In this document: piece by piece, positions 33,577 to 49,476 of the stretch
Layout of the letters: each line of letters opens with the position of its first letter
Numbering within the stretch: position 1 is the stretch's first letter
Assembly: GCA_016946835.1 (NCBI GenBank)
Contig: JACVTC010000058.1
Location: forward strand, 443,501-507,500
DNA length: 64,000 nucleotides
Direction of reading: 5' to 3'
Source of the DNA: Neocallimastix lanati (nom. inval.)
Taxonomy: Eukaryota > Neocallimastigomycota > Neocallimastigomycetes > Neocallimastigales > Neocallimastigaceae
Position numbers and translations under genes: made by a program
The notes under the pieces: model-generated
Told to the model about the DNA's origin: nothing
Databases searched by the model: none
Seen by the model: only the letters and a program-made list of their open reading frames with translations

Positions 33577-34034
33577 TTAATAAATAATGAATATTTATAT
33601 AATATTGATAATAAAAATGCTTTTTTTTTTAATTTTTTTTTTAATTTTTTTTTTATACTTTTTGTTATTACCATAAAAACTATATATTTTTTAATTCACC
33701 TAAAAAAAAATTAATAAAAAATCTTTAAATTTAATAAATCCTATTTATAACTTTAATAATTTATTTATTAAACCTTAACTTTAAAAAAGTTTTTAATTTT
33801 TATTTTAAATTATCAAAAAAAAAAAAAAAAATAAAATAAATTATTGATTGTAATTATATCCAGTGAAAATTATATGACATATATAAAATAATTTAATCAG
33901 TATAATTTTTAAATTATTATCAAAAGGATAAAAAATGGTTTTAAATTAAAAAATAAAATATAATATAATATTAAAATTAAAGAAAATTTTTAAAAAAATT
34001 AAATATTTAAATCTTTATAAATCATAGTTATATG

Positions 34035-34073
<39 letters not shown>

Positions 34074-34837
34074 TAAAAATTTATAGAGATGAAACTTAAT
34101 ATTTTAGCCTGAATTTATTACTTTAAAAAAAAATAATAATTGCTATTATAAAAAGATAAAAAGATGAAAGAATAAACTATATATATGTATAGTTTTTGAG
34201 TCAAATATATAAATTTTAATTGATTGATTCATAATTAAAAAAATAATAATAAGAAGAAGAGAAAGAATTATAATAATTATAATTAATATATAGAATAGAA
34301 AATTAAATAATAAAATAATTCACTTTAATTAAAATTATAAAAAAGAAAATATTCATTTATAAAATATAAAGTTAATAATTAATATATATATCTTAATACT
34401 ATTTGTATAATATACAAAAAAAAAAAAAAAAAAAAAAAATTTAATAAAAATAAAAAATAGTTAATAATATCTAATATTACTTGATAATAATAATTGCAAA
34501 TAACAAATATCTATATGAAATTAAACTTTTTTTTTATTAATACTAATAAATATTATTATCTATAATTGAAACATACATATAAATTACATTTATAAAAAAT
34601 ATATTTGAAAAATAATTTTTTTTTTATTATTTTTTATTTTTTAAATAAAATCAGATAAAGTTATATTAATATTATATATATTATATCTTTGTTAGATAAA
34701 TAAAATGAGATACAATATATAAATTTAGAAATGCTATTTTTATTAATTTCTTTTTATTTTATTATTTATTTATTTAATTTTTTCTTAATATCATTTTATT
34801 GATTATTCTATTATTTATTCGATATTAATTTTGTTCT

Positions 34838-34924
<87 letters not shown>

Positions 34925-35061
34925 TTTCTATTTTTAATTTTTAATTTTTATTTTTTTTATTTTTATTTTTATTTTTATTTTTTTATTTTTTATTCTTATT
35001 TTAAATTTAATTTTTTTTTCTATATTATTATTTATTGTTATATCTTTACTTATTAGTTGTT

Positions 35062-35108
<47 letters not shown>

Positions 35109-35524
35109 CGTGTATGTTAAAATTTAACTTTTTTAGAATTATTTAATTACTTAATAGATCAAATGGGACTAATTTATTAAGCCTAATTACTATTTTATTG
35201 AATTGATATGTCAATTTTTTTTTTTTTTTTTTTTTTTTTAATTACATATATATAATGGATTTTTATGTTAAAAAAAAGATACTCTTATTTAATAACAAAT
35301 AAAGAAAAAAAATAATAATAATTATAAAAAAAAAAAAAAATTATCATAAAGTCATATATAATAATAATAATAATAAAATTAATAATAACAATATTATAAA
35401 AACAAAAATATTAACTTTTTTGATTATTATTATTATTATTACTAATATTAAAATTTAATTTATTTATATATTATTAATAATATTATTATTTCTCTTATTC
35501 ATTCTTTTTTCTTTTCTTTTAAAT

Positions 35525-35579
<55 letters not shown>

Positions 35580-35705
35580 AATATAAAATTTAAAATAATG
35601 ATAAAAAATATATATTTAAAAAAAAATAATTTTTAAAATTATTATTTTTATATTAAAAGATGTATATATATTATTTATTTTCTTTAACAAATGAGTAAAA
35701 GAATG

Positions 35706-35739
<34 letters not shown>

Positions 35740-35895
35740 AAAAAAAATAATATGAAAAAAAAAAAATTATATATATATTTATATATTTATTAGGGGAAAT
35801 TAAAAATAATAATACTAATGATAATAATAACTAAATATATATATTTAAAAATAAATAAATAAATAAAAATATATTTATGTAGATAATGATTATTG
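32731..35895. other. Intergenic DNA between the two channel genes
   Basis: About 3.2 kb of A/T-rich DNA with poly-A/T tracts and an (ATT)n run at 34842-34914. No credible gene. It serves as the promoter side of channel A and the 3' side of channel B. Confidence 0.6.
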
Positions 35896-38800
35896 TTAAT
35901 TTTTGGTAATAACTTCTATTTTTTCTTCAACTTTTTTTTCTTCATTTTTTATCCTCTTATTCCTTGTTCTTTTAAATTTAAGTTGAACACGATAAATTGC
36001 ATAAACAACATAAAATTGTAAAACATCTTTATTTACATCAAATTCGTCATCTTCATCAATTTCTTCTTGTCTATTATATGGTTTAAGTATATAACGTAAT
36101 GAACTTGAAACTCTAGTATACTTTTTAAGTCTTTTAGTTTTACTATTTCCACTTCCAATACTTCCATGAAGTGAACTTTCATCAAATACAACTGTAGAAC
36201 TTGAATGATTATCTGTCATTTTATAAAATTTCGGGGTATCTTTCCTTCTATCAAAGTTATTAATATTATTTGGTAAATTTTTATTTTTAATAATGCTATT
36301 AATACGTTTATTAATTTCATAGGTAATATCTAAATTTTTTGTACTACTTGTTTGTGAATCAACTGAATCAATTCTAAATATAGATTTTTGATTATTCATT
36401 TCATTTAAGTTTATGTATGAACTTGAATTTGAACTAGAATTTGAACTGGAATTAGAATTTGGAATAGAACTTGAATTTGAATTTGAATTTGAATTTGGAT
36501 TTGGATTTGAATTTGAATTTGCAATTTGAATTGAATTATTGATTGTGTCTAATTTATTATTAATACTACTACCGCTACCGCTACCGCTATTATTATTATT
36601 ATTATTATTATTGTTACGTAGAGTTGAATTATTCATATTATTTTTATTAATATTGGTATAATTATTGTACAGTTTATTTGTATTAATAGTATTATTGTTA
36701 TTTTTCATATTATTATTATTATTGCTGTTAATTGAATCAACTCTACCATCATTAAATGAATCAAATCTAAATACTGGTCTTTTACGTGTAATTTTTGGTC
36801 TTATAGTATTGATATTATTAAGATTAGAAATATTAGTATTACTATTATTTGAATTGGTTTTGATATTAGTATTGATATTAGTATTGTTATTAGTTTTGGT
36901 ATTGATATTTATATTAGTATTGGTACTTATATCGTTATTAATATTACTTTTAATATTATTATTAGTATTGATTTTTGCAATGGCATTAGTATTAACAGAA
37001 TTAGAAAGATGAGTAGTATTTTTATTATTAGATTCGTAATTTTGAATAGGTTCAGGTTCAATTGTTTTTCCTTTATTAAGTTTTGAAGAAACATTGGATT
37101 CTATAATATTATTATTAAGTGGAGTAGTAGCTAAAGATGAATTATTGGCAATAGATGAAGAAGAAGCACTTAAAGGAATAGCGTATTTTGGCATATCAAT
37201 AGTAGCTTCTTCATATGCATGTTTAACAGCAATATTTTGAAGAGAAGAAGAAACATCATTAAATTTTGTTTTCTTTAAAGAAGATATATTTACTGATGTA
37301 TAACGTTTATTTTCAGAACTAGTTTTAAATTGTCCAATATTATTTCTTCTAAGATTTGGTCGTACATGATAATTAGTATCATTTCTATTAAATTTTGAGA
37401 AGGCATTACTAGCTTCTGAAATATCACCAGAAAGACTAGTCAAATTAGGAACAGATTTAGAATTTTTTGTCATTTCGCTTTTTCTTCTTATTTTTTCCAA
37501 ATCTCGTTTATGTTTTTTAACCTTCATATAGTATTCTTTACTTGGCATTACTAAGGAATTATTCATTGGATTATTTCTACTGGCACGATAAACGCGATCA
37601 TAGTTTTTCTTTCTCCAATATCTCAATTTAATATCATCTGGAAGTTTTTCACCTATCCATGAATTCATAATACTCATTAAGGCATCTGCATAGGTACACT
37701 TATTATTATAAACAACCACAGATCTAAAGAGCTTCTGAATACTTGGTTTAATAGGTCTAGAAGAGGCTCGATGTCCCCATATATAATTATTTGGTACATG
37801 AAATTCTCTATAAATTTTAAGCATATCCTTAAACTCAACAATACCCTTACCTTTCATATCATATTTTAACCAAACTTGACGGAAAGTATTAGTTATAGTT
37901 TCAATTTTATTGATTTCATCTAAATCATTTAAAACATACAGGAAAGTATCCACCGTAATAGCAATAAAACTATTCAAAAGAATCCAATTAAAAATCACTT
38001 CTAAAAGAATAAAGTAAGCAGGAGCCCATACCACACCACAATTTTCAACATCTGGATTACAACCACTTAAATTTCTTCCACTACAATCTGTCATAGCTAC
38101 AGGCCAATTCTCACCCGTTGAAAATACAAATACGGTTAATAAACTTCTTGAAAAACTAGAAAAATTGATATGCTCATTTAATGCCTTTGCCTTCATGTAA
38201 TCAATATCACCAAAAGAATGCATACCAATAATGGCAAATATACAACATGTAATAAACATCAAGAGTGTGACATTCATTAATTGTGCAAAATTGAAAACAA
38301 TAGCCGAAGCTAAGGCCTTCAACCCTTTCGCAAACTTTACCAAACGAACAATTCGAAGTAATCTAAACACCGAGAGGTAATTAGCTTGGGAAAATATATC
38401 AAATGCAATACTACATAATGCAAATATTGTAATTATCAAATTTAAAATATTCCAACGATCATATAAGAAATATTTTGGCTTATAAGCATAAATAAGAAGA
38501 AGAACTTCAATAATATAAATACAAGTAAATACATATTCAGAAATTGTTTGTAAATTCTTTTCTATTTCAGTAGGATCAGCTCGAGCAAACATCATGATAA
38601 TAATATTTGTTAACACAACAAAGAATACTATATATTCATAGGTATTACTTTTGAAAAAATCATACAGTTTCTGTTGAATCTTTGTTCTCTTTTTAACACC
38701 TGGCGGTGTTTTGGGTTTATAGGTAATAATTAATACAATATAATCCAATAATTTTCTTTGACCGTCGGTCAAGTGATGCAATCCTTTCAAAATTTCTTGA

Positions 38801-41800
38801 TTACGTTTCATACTATCGAACGTAATACCGGTAACCACAGCTAAGAAAATCCAATTACCAATCAATACAGATAATATATAAAATATTGAAGCACCTGGTC
38901 GATTATCTCTTATGGGTTGTTGATCAATACCAGCAGAATCAATATAACGATACATAATATCAGGCCATCCCTCTTGATTAGTGATAACTAATGAAGTTTG
39001 TATACTGTCTAAGATATTATCATAACCTAATTCATATCTTTCCCAAAGTGTTTCTCCCGTTAATGGACTGGTACCATTATCAAAATTGAAATTACCAATA
39101 CATTCCGATTTATTTTTAACAGTATCATCTGTACATTGCCAACCTTCACCTACGAACATAGATAATCCCATAGCTGAAGTGATTACTAAAAAGAAGAGAT
39201 AAGGTATCAAAGCAGTTGCTAGAGAAGGAATAGTTTTCCAAATAGCCATAAAAACTATACGCATACCTTCATGTAATTTAACTAAACGGAAAAGTCTCAA
39301 TACTCTCAAAACACGGAAAACATGTATAGATTCCGCTATTTTGAAAGCACTCATAATAGATATAATGATAACAATAACATCAATCCAATTTACAAAGCTT
39401 CTTAAATAGGCCTTCTTTTCAAAGAATGAACCCTTAGCAATAAGATTGATAAACAATTCTATACAGAAAACAATGGAAAAGAAAATATCAAAATATCTTA
39501 AAACATTCAAAATATTTTGATTTTTCTGATTAGGAGAATCGAAAATAAGACTTATACAACTTAAAATAATAAATATATAAATAAATGTTAAATAAATATT
39601 ATTTTTAGATAAATCTTGGAATCTTTTAACAAACGCTGATTGTCTATAAAGATTATAATTATACATAAAACTATTTTCTCTTTTTATACGATCACTATTT
39701 AGAGAATTTGGGCTTGAAGGACTACCAGGAGTAGAAGGTGAATTTAGAACGGAATAATCAGTAGAAAGAGAAGTTGAATCATCATTAAAAAATTGTGTCA
39801 ACTTTCTTCTATGAATACGATTGGAATCAATAGATTCACCATCGTTATTAAATTGAGAAAATTTTGTATTACTACTAGCAATACTATTAGTTTGACTTTG
39901 ATGTCTCATATTATTATATATTATATCTGAATCCTGTTCATTATAAGGTTTCGTTTTAAGTTGAGCAATATTTTTATTTTTAAGGTCCGTATGAGAAAAA
40001 CTTTTTTGGTTACTCAAAACTCTCATATGAAGAGTATTTTCATTTGACTCATTAGGATTAAATAAAGATGGCTCAGAATTATTTTTAATCATTTGTCTTT
40101 TTCTTCTTATTAAACTTGAACTTGAACTAATGTTTGAGTTTGTACTTGAATTTACATTCGAAACATTATTGGTATTAGTATTATAATTTGAATTTGAATT
40201 GATATCAGAATTAGAATTTATATTGGAATTAGTCTTGGTATTGATATTGATATTAATAGTTGAATTAGTAGTTGAATTTTTATCATCCTCAAAATTTAAT
40301 GAACGTTTTTTATTCCTATAACGTCTTGAATGAATGCTTCCTTTATAAGATTTATCATCGCCATCAATACTATTTGTATAAAATGTTAAATTTTTTTCTT
40401 TCACATTTTCAAGTAAATCATTAAAGGCTCTTTTTATAGTAAACTTCGTTTGTCTACCTGCATGCTGTCTTTTTAATTCTTCCATATCTTGTTTAATTTT
40501 TTCAGTAAAAGCACTAAGTAAAATAGCTACCAAAATTTGTGAAAGAATAAAGGCACCAATAATAACTAAATATTTTTATTGATTTAAATATTATATTTTG
40601 TTAAATATTTTTTAATTATTATTATTAATATAATTATTATTATTATTATTATTATTTTTTTTTTTTTTGTTTTTGTTTTTGATTTTGATTTTGATTTTGA
40701 TTTTGTTTTGTTTTGTTTGTTTTATTTTTATTTTTATTTTTATTTTTATTTTTTTTATTTTTATTTTTGTTTTTTATTTTGTTTTGTTTAATATTTTTAA
40801 TTAATAATATTATTATTCATATAAATAAATATAAATTAAATTAAATATCATAAAATTAGAATAAATATTAGTATTAAAAGATTTTAAATAATATATATAT
40901 ATATATTTCAATTGTAAATAAATAATGAATATAATTAAATTATATTATTTTTATAACTGATGTATCTATTTACATAAATTATATTATTTTTGATAGTTGA
41001 TGTATCTATTTTCATATTTATATGAATATAATATTTTTTTTATAATTATAAATTATTTTTAACTTACTAATAACAATTAATACCAAAATATAAATTCTAT
41101 TTTTACTTCTAGTAATACTGACTTCAATATCATTCCAATTTTCAACTGTATAAAGTTGAATAACGGATAAGATTGCATTTCTCATAGTATCAAAATTAGC
41201 TCTTGGAACACCATCATCAAAGTTCATATCACCACCAAATATTTGTATACAAATAGCACTAAAAATAACAACTGAAACAATCCAAATGACGGCTAAAGAA
41301 AGTAATTGCTTTGAAGAATCTCTTATAATAACAGCTAAATCGACTAAACTTTTAGAAAATTTACTAATTCTTAAAATTCTTACTGCACGAATAACTCTTA
41401 ATACTAGCATACCTTGATTATTTGGTAATACTAATTCTACAAATGATGCAATAGTAATCAAACCATCAAAAATATTAAAGTAAGAATGAAGATAGCGTTT
41501 TATACCAAATGCATACAGTTTTAATAACATTTCTATACCAAATATAATTGTACAGGTAACACTAATAATTTGAGTAAAACTTAAAAATTCCTTTGAAGAA
41601 TCTTTATGATTGGAACACAAAGCAATAACATCAATCATCGTAACTAATAATACAAAATAATCAAATTTTATATCTAAGAAAATACTCATTAATTTACGAC
41701 GAAATAGTGAAACTTTTTCTTTGGTTTCTTCTTCCTCTGATTTACTTTGAATTTCAATAGTATCATTGGCTTGATTAGCTAATGAATAAGAATTTTCGAC

Positions 41801-43341
41801 ACTATTAGTTATATTATGTATAGTTTCCGTTTTTAAACTTTGATCATCCCCAAGATCAGTTTCAATAACTGTTTGGGAAGTTGGATTATTCGTTTCAGAG
41901 TTATAGAGCACTACACTCTTCTCACTTACAGTATCTTGAGAAGTATTTGAATTATCCTTATCAGTTACAGTAGCATTTTCCGTTATTGCTGTAGTTGTAT
42001 TATCTGTTGTTATTGTTGTAGTAGCATTATCTGTTATCGTTGTATTATCATCTTTTTTACTAATAATGCTTTCATCTTCAATTGACTTTTCCAAATTTGA
42101 AGTAACAGTAGCAACAATAAGTTGTAATAAGAGCCAATTACCAAACATAATAATAAATAAAAAGAAAAATATTGAGAACGCATTTGTACTATTTATTCCA
42201 TTAATCATAATTTCACTCCATCCTTCAGTAGTTAAGATCTTGATTTATAAATTTTAATTTATTATATATAAGTATTTATTTAAGTATGTAATGTTTATAT
42301 TAATTTTTATATTTATATAAGAGCGTAATTATATTAAAAAAAATATACAAATTAAATAATTTTAATGTTGTTTTTAATATATACATAAAATATATATATA
42401 TATATTAAAAATATATTAAAATAAATAAATATATATAAAGATATATATATTTAATAATTATATATAATAATTATAAAATAATATTTACTTGAAAAATAGT
42501 TAACCATGCTTGTATAATATTATCAAATCCCACAGTATTATAGGTTGGGTTATTATCCACTTTTGAACAATTAAAACCTTTAGGACATTGGTAACCTTTA
42601 TTTGGATTAATTGAACACACTAAATCTTCATCATAAATTTCATTGCTTGTACTTATACATCTATATTTAAATTTACCACCCCAAAGAGAAACCCCTACAA
42701 TACCGGAACATACAAAAAGAAATATAGCAAAGACAGCAATATCTCTCAATACACCAAAAGATTTTTTTAATGCATTTAAAATCATTTCAATATCATTTAA
42801 TACTATTTTTTATATATAAATACATATAATATATTAAAATATAAAAGAATATATAGAATTTAATTAATTTTTAAACTCTAAAAACTTTATATCTAAATTA
42901 TTAAAATTTATTAGAATAATTTTTATAAATATTAAAAAAAAAAAAATTACAAGGTATCCTGGATAAATATTTTAATATAATCCATAAACGGAAGGGTGAT
43001 AAATTTGTAAGCCCATAAAGAGTAGCTATACTACTAATAAAAATAAATACATTAAATAATCCCCAAAAACTTCTTACTGATTTTTTTAACCCATCTGCCA
43101 ACATACATATAAAACTCTCAAATATAAAAAATATAGTAAATACTGTATCTGATTGTAATAAGAATTCTAGTGTAGTTTTTGGTTTATAAGTTTTATCATG
43201 TTTGCCATCAGACATAACAAATAAATTTAATAAAATTATTATAACATTTACCATACAATAAATATTATTATTAATAATTTTTCTTAATAATCTCTGGAAA
43301 GATTTCCAAGATTTTATTATTGAATTTGATTTTAAATTCAT
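35896..43341 (-). CDS. Four-domain voltage-gated calcium-type channel alpha subunit (paralogue B)
   Basis: Pore subunit of the same family as channel A. Four exons: 43341-42951, 42802-42489, 42238-41068 and 40565-35896, with intron phases 1, 0, 1 (2,181 aa). Pore loops: TTEGW (E240), TVENW (E601), NQEGW (E1157) and TGENW (E1444), again EEEE. S4 charges are regular in domains II (LRVIRAVRILRISK), III (FRVLRVLRLFRLVK) and IV (FRLLRIVRLVKFAK) and sparse in domain I (FRLWIILKYLSR). The II-III linker is long and Asn/Ser-rich. After domain IV come an EF-hand-like stretch (WLKYDMKGKGIVEFKDM), about 600 low-complexity residues, and a basic C-terminus (IYRVQLKFKRTRNKR) that could be a weak IQ-type calmodulin site. 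The first three introns sit where channel A has them, but the last four-fifths of the gene is one exon. Confidence 0.93.
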
Positions 43342-43735
43342 TTTTATCGATTATTATATATATTGATAAGATAGAATTGAAAAATTCAAATTGATATATT
43401 CTTGAAGTTATTAAAGGAAAACTGTAATAATATTTTTTGGTTTTAGATTTTAATTTTGTGTAAATATATATATATTCTAAATTAGTAAATAAATTGATTT
43501 TTTATAACAAATATTTATATTGTAGTTATTAATGTTATTTATAATACTTACAATTAAATAAAATTCAAAAATATATAAAAAATTTTAAAAATTTTTTTAT
43601 ATTTATTTTGATTGAAAATATGCTTTTTATATGTTTAAATGTTTGCTACAGTAAGTATTATATATATAATTGATTGAAGTATTCATCTTTCTATGATATA
43701 TCAAAGTTTTATATATATATAAATATTTTATGATA

Positions 43736-43767
<32 letters not shown>

Positions 43768-46700
43768 CAAAATAGAAATATATTATATTTTTTAAACTAA
43801 TTATTTTAAATAGATTAATTCTTTATTTTACATTAAAAAGATTAATTTTTATGTATAATTAAGTTATGCTATAAAAAAAATAAGTTTTTATTTATAAAAC
43901 TAATAAAGGAGATTATTATAAATTGTGTATTATCATTTTTATTAATGCAATATAAAATATATATAAATTTGATTTTAAAAAACAAAATAAAATGAAAATA
44001 AAAATTAAAAAAAAAATAAATAAATTAATAAATAAAAATAAAAAATAAAAAAAAAATACTTAAAATTTTAATTATAATATTAAAGTTTATATATATATTT
44101 TTTAATAACTATAAACCCCTAAAAAAATTTTTATTAACAATAAAGTACCACAAAAATTTATATATTATAAAAAAATATTTATACATATAATATTTAAATA
44201 AAACAATCTATATTCTAGATAATAATATTTACTATTATAAGTTAATGTTTATAATATTTTTTTTTAATAATCTATAAAATTAATATACCTTTAAATTAAA
44301 ATTAATTTTCAATTTTTTTTTTTTGTTCATAAATTAAATATTGATTTATTATTTTTTGTTTTTGTTTCTGTTTATATTTTTCTTTGTTTTTTAATATTAA
44401 AAGTTGTTTTCTTATTGTTTAAATTTTCTTTATATTTTATAAATATTCTGATTTATTTATTTTAATCATTATTGTTTTGCTTTATTTGTTTCTTAATATG
44501 TTTTTATTTTTATTAAATTAATTCATTGCTTATTTTTTTTATTAAAAGATTTAATTTACCTATAAATATTTATATATAAATAAATTACAGGTAAAAATTG
44601 TAATTATTTATTTATCTAATTCTTTTTATTTCTATTATAATTTTTATTTTTTATTTTTATTTTATTTTGTTATTTTAATTTATTTTTTTTTTTTTTGTTA
44701 TTGTATTTGTATTTTTATTTTTTTAATATTATTACTTTTATAAAAATAATAATATTAATTATTAAAAGAAAAGAAAAAAAACTAATTTTTTTTGGTTGAT
44801 TTTCTTAAAATATTAATATCAGAGTAAAATAAATAAATAAATAAATAATAAAATAATCATAAATTATAATCTCTGATATTAATTTATTTTTCAAAGCAAT
44901 TTTTCCATAAATTTCAAAAAAGAATTTTTTTTAAAAATAATAATAATAAAAAAAAAAAAAAGAAAAAAGAAAAAAGAAAAGCAAGATAGTGAGAGAAACA
45001 ACGAAAATATAACTTTAACTATTACATGTAAATAAAATACTATTGTTATAAGATATAGCGAGCATATAAATACTATCAAATTATTATATAAAAAATTATT
45101 AATATATATATAATATATTTAAGATTTTGATCTTTTATTATTATTATATTAAATAAAATTTAAATTTATATATAATAAAAAAAAAGATAAATAAATATGA
45201 ATTATAATTAAATTTATTAAATAATATAAATTATGGATAATATGGATAATATTAAATAATATAAATAATATAAATTATATATATAATATATAATGAAATA
45301 TATATTATTTATATGATAGTAATTATTTAATATTATAATAAATCACAAAAAATATTAAATATTTACTTTAAAATATATATATATATATATATATAATAAA
45401 ATATATTAAAATAAAATATAAAACTAAAAGGTTAAATATCTCAAAAGTTCATTATATATATTGATGGTTTTTTTTATTATCAAAAAAAAAAAAAAAATAT
45501 TGGTAAAATACTTTTTCAATATCTAGAACTTTAATAATACATTTAATATTAAATTAAATATAAAAATAATAATTAAATTATTATTCTCGAATATTTATAA
45601 TTTTTACTTTTTATCTTTATTAATTTTATTGAAAATTTTTTTAAAAAAAAATAATAAATATCTATTATTGTTTTTTTTCTAGAAATTATAAACAATTATA
45701 TTTCATAAAAATATTTATTAATTATTATTATTATTATTCACTGACATCTTACTTTTATAACAGCAATTGATAGTAGTAAAGTAGTAGTAATAGTACTTTT
45801 AATATCAATTTCTAATTACTTTTTATTTTAAACTATATCTAATTATATTACTTAATAATAAATAAATAATATATACATATATGTAAACATTATTTAAATA
45901 CTATTTAAATAAATAATATATTATGTATTTAATAAATTAATATTTATATTGATATATAATTTATATTATGTTTTATATTCAAATATATGTTCTAATTTTC
46001 TAAATTTCATTTAATTATATATAAAAATTAATTTTAATTATTACATTTGATTCAATAATATATAAAAAAGGTAATAAATTAATTAAAACTTTAATAATTA
46101 TGATTATAACAACACTTCAGAGTTTATAATTTTTTTTTTACTATAATATTTTAAAGTATTGTATATTTGATATCTACTTACCAATTATTTTTTTAATCTG
46201 TATTATTATATATTATTAAATATTATATATTAATATTATATATTATTTATTATTTATTATTTATTATTCATTATTTATTATTCATTAATAATTATTTATT
46301 ATTTATTATTATTATTTATTATTTATTATTTATTATTTATTATTATTATTTATTATTTATTATTTATTATTATTATTTATTATTATTATTATTATTATTA
46401 TTTATTATTTATTATTTATTATTTATTATTTATTATTTATTTATTATTTATTTATTTATAAAAAAAAATATTGTTCGTCTTTTTTTTGTTATTATAAAAA
46501 CATTTCTTTTTCTTATTGATATTATAAAAAAATAATTTTTTTTTCTTGTTAATTTATTTTCTTTTTACATATAAATATAAATATTAATAAAAACATAATT
46601 AAAAAAAATTAAAACATTAATACCATAATAGTAAAAATTATAGTCTTTAGCATATAATTATCTCAATTGACATAATAAAAAATACAAAAATATTAATTTT

Positions 46701-46788
46701 AAATAGGCAAAATAAGAAATTATTAAATTAAATGAATCTAGTATTATTTTGAATTTAAGTATTAAAATATTTTTATTGAAACACTTCG

Positions 46789-46824
<36 letters not shown>

Positions 46825-47218
46825 ATTTGTTTTAATAAATTAAGAGTTATAATATAATTTTTGGACTTCCTAAATATTATTCTTTCAGAATAACAAAGTT
46901 TAGATGGGAATGTTAAAATATACATAAAATAAGAATAGAAATATATTATATTTATATGTATAAGCCGCATCATGAATATCATATTTTGTAAAAATTATAT
47001 AATAATAGTGTTAAGAGTCAGGAATTTGTAGTTTATAATTATGTCAATTTTATTAATATATAAAAAAAAAATTTATTATTATTATTATTAACGAACATTA
47101 AACATTAAATAAAATTATTATTATTGGTATTATTATTTTTTTATTTTTTTTATTTTTTTCCTTTTATTCTCCATTAACAATATAAATAAAGTATTAACAA
47201 TGCTATTTTAAATTTAAA
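43342..47218. other. Intergenic DNA upstream of channel B
   Basis: About 3.9 kb of A/T-rich sequence including an ATTATTT array at 46232-46459. Short open frames are Phe/Ile/Leu-rich chance products. No gene seen. Confidence 0.6.
46232..46459. repeat. (ATTATTT)n array with ATT interruptions
   Basis: 7-bp units mixed with short ATT runs. Confidence 0.9.
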
Positions 47219-48857
47219 TTAAAAATCTAAATCTAAATCAGGTATTTCTGATTCATTGTTATCTTTTACAAGATTCATTACTGTATCAGCATTATTTGAT
47301 TTTTCTATTTTCATATTATTATCTTCATTTTTATTAATTGTAGATATAGGCATAGCATCATTATTTATAGGCATAGCATCATTATTTGACTTTATTGGTT
47401 CATTATCATTCTTCTCTAATTTTATATTTAGTGTTTCATTGGTATTATCTATATCCATTAATTCTTCTTCTTTTTTTAGCTTTGACTTTTTAGACATTAC
47501 TATATCATTGGCAAATTCATCATCGACTTTAATATTAGCATTTGAATTATTATTGGAAGAGCATAATGAACTTGCTATAAGTTCTGCATTGGAAGAAAAT
47601 CTTGAATTTAAAAATTTATTATTTAAACTTGTTGTCATATTAAAATTGGATCCAGATGCTGATGCAATACTCGATGATGATAAACTTATTGGTAAAGGAA
47701 TAGTACTACCACCCATTGAATTTAAAATGGAATTTATTTTTGTTTTAACCAATTCTAATATTTTAACAGAAATTTCATGATCTTTTTCTTCTCCATAGGT
47801 GTTACAAATATAGGGTAAATTAGTGATATAGCTTGAACTTTCAATATCTGTGTTGGTTAAAAATCTAAAAGTTTCACGTAATCCTATTTGAATATCCTTT
47901 TATAAATGAATGTTTTAAGTAAATGAAATAAGATAATAATTAAGATAATAATTATAATTATAATAATAATATAATTATTATTAAGTAATAAATAAAAAAA
48001 AAAAAATTATAAAATTGATATATTATAATTATAGTATTTATTTATAAAATTATTTTATAAAATTGATATATTATTACTAGTATAATTTTTATTATCATTA
48101 TTACTATCATTATTGTTATATATATATTGTCTTTTTTCTTTATTATTATTAGTTTTTATTGTTACTATGGTTTATTTTATTAAAAATGATTCACATTCTT
48201 TTATGTACTTACATTTACTAATTCCAAATATTGAGTGCTCAACTTTTCAAATTTACTGTTATTATTTTCTTTGTCCTCAGATAAGAAATTACTTTCAATA
48301 TTTTCATCTTCATCTCCAGATAATATTGATATTGCCTGACTTGCGACTTTTAGTAACATTCCAACTTTCTTTTATTTTTTAAGATTAAATAGAATAATTT
48401 TATACGTTCATATTAAATTGATTGAATTAAATTTATTTCATTTAAATATAAATTATGCAATTAAATAAATAAAAGTTAATAATATATATATTTTCCAATT
48501 TTTATATTATATAATATATAAACATTAATTAATAATTATAATATAAAAAAAAAAAAAAATTAAATTAAAATAAAATTAGAAAAAAAAAAAAAAAAAAAAA
48601 AAAAAACATATATAATATTTAGAATGAATACTAGCAAAAAGTATTAATAAAATTCATACTTTTTCAATTTCATTCAATTTTTGTATTTGCAATAAAGATG
48701 AACTATCTAAATATTCATTAGTATTTTCATTTCCTAATGCTTTTTCATACTCATTTTTATCTGATAATGTTGATGTAGTTGTTAATGTTGTTTGTGTATA
48801 TGGAGTTGTTGTTGTAGAAGAAAGATTTGAAAATGAATTATTATATAAAACATTCAT
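47219..48857 (-). CDS. MED11: Probable Mediator complex subunit 11 (Med11)
   Basis: Med11 is a small head-module subunit of Mediator, which links transcription factors to RNA polymerase II; it pairs with Med22. Three exons: 48857-48660, 48368-48213 and 47896-47219 (343 residues, phase-0 introns GTATGA...AAAAG and GTAAGT...AAAAG). Joined, the core reads LLQIQKLNEIEK, then KVGMLLKVASQAISILSG, KFEKLSTQYLELVNDIQIGL and RETFRFLT: the family's pattern of a helix starting 'LNEIEK..', a second 'll..A..ai..L' helix and a '..f...v..I...Lr' helix. The N-terminal ~45 residues are Thr/Ser-rich. The C-terminal ~170 residues are an acidic, low-complexity tail ending PDLDLDF, longer than in most relatives. 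The call rests on remembered family patterns; a profile search should confirm it. Confidence 0.65.
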
Positions 48858-49476
48858 TATTATATATTAATTATTATAATAAAAATTACCTATATAAAAA
48901 CTATACAAAAAAAAAAAAAAAAAAAAAAAAGTGATTAAATATGAAATTTTAAAATATTAGATTTATACATATAAGGCACTGATATTTTAAAATAAAATTA
49001 TTTAAATAATACAAAAAATTTTGATGATTTAACCACTTTCAAAATCTATTAATAAAAAGTTAGATTTATAATATATTTTCATTTAATTCTTTTATATTTT
49101 ATGTACATATTATAATAATTATACAAATACATTTTTAGTACATTAGCAAACATATGCCATTTTAAATATACTTTAGTATGTATATAAATTTCTATTATTT
49201 TTATATATAAAATTCTAATATAAATTTTAGATATATTATTTATATAAAATAATTAATATATGTTTTATACAAAATCCTCCAAGAAAAAAAATTTTGTTTC
49301 ATTTAATTAGTTCTGTTTTTCTGTTTTTATTTGCATATTTTTTAAAAATTTTAAAATTTTAAATTGTATTTTCCATATAAACATATTTATTATATATATT
49401 ATAAATTCATTTTGAATATACAAAAAAAATTGAAACTTTAAATAATTTATTGATATAATAAATAGTTCACTCAATA

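Noticed and set aside
47256-47780. 174-codon plus-strand frame
   Set aside because: Antisense shadow of Med11 exon 3; the minus-strand reading continues in phase with two upstream exons.
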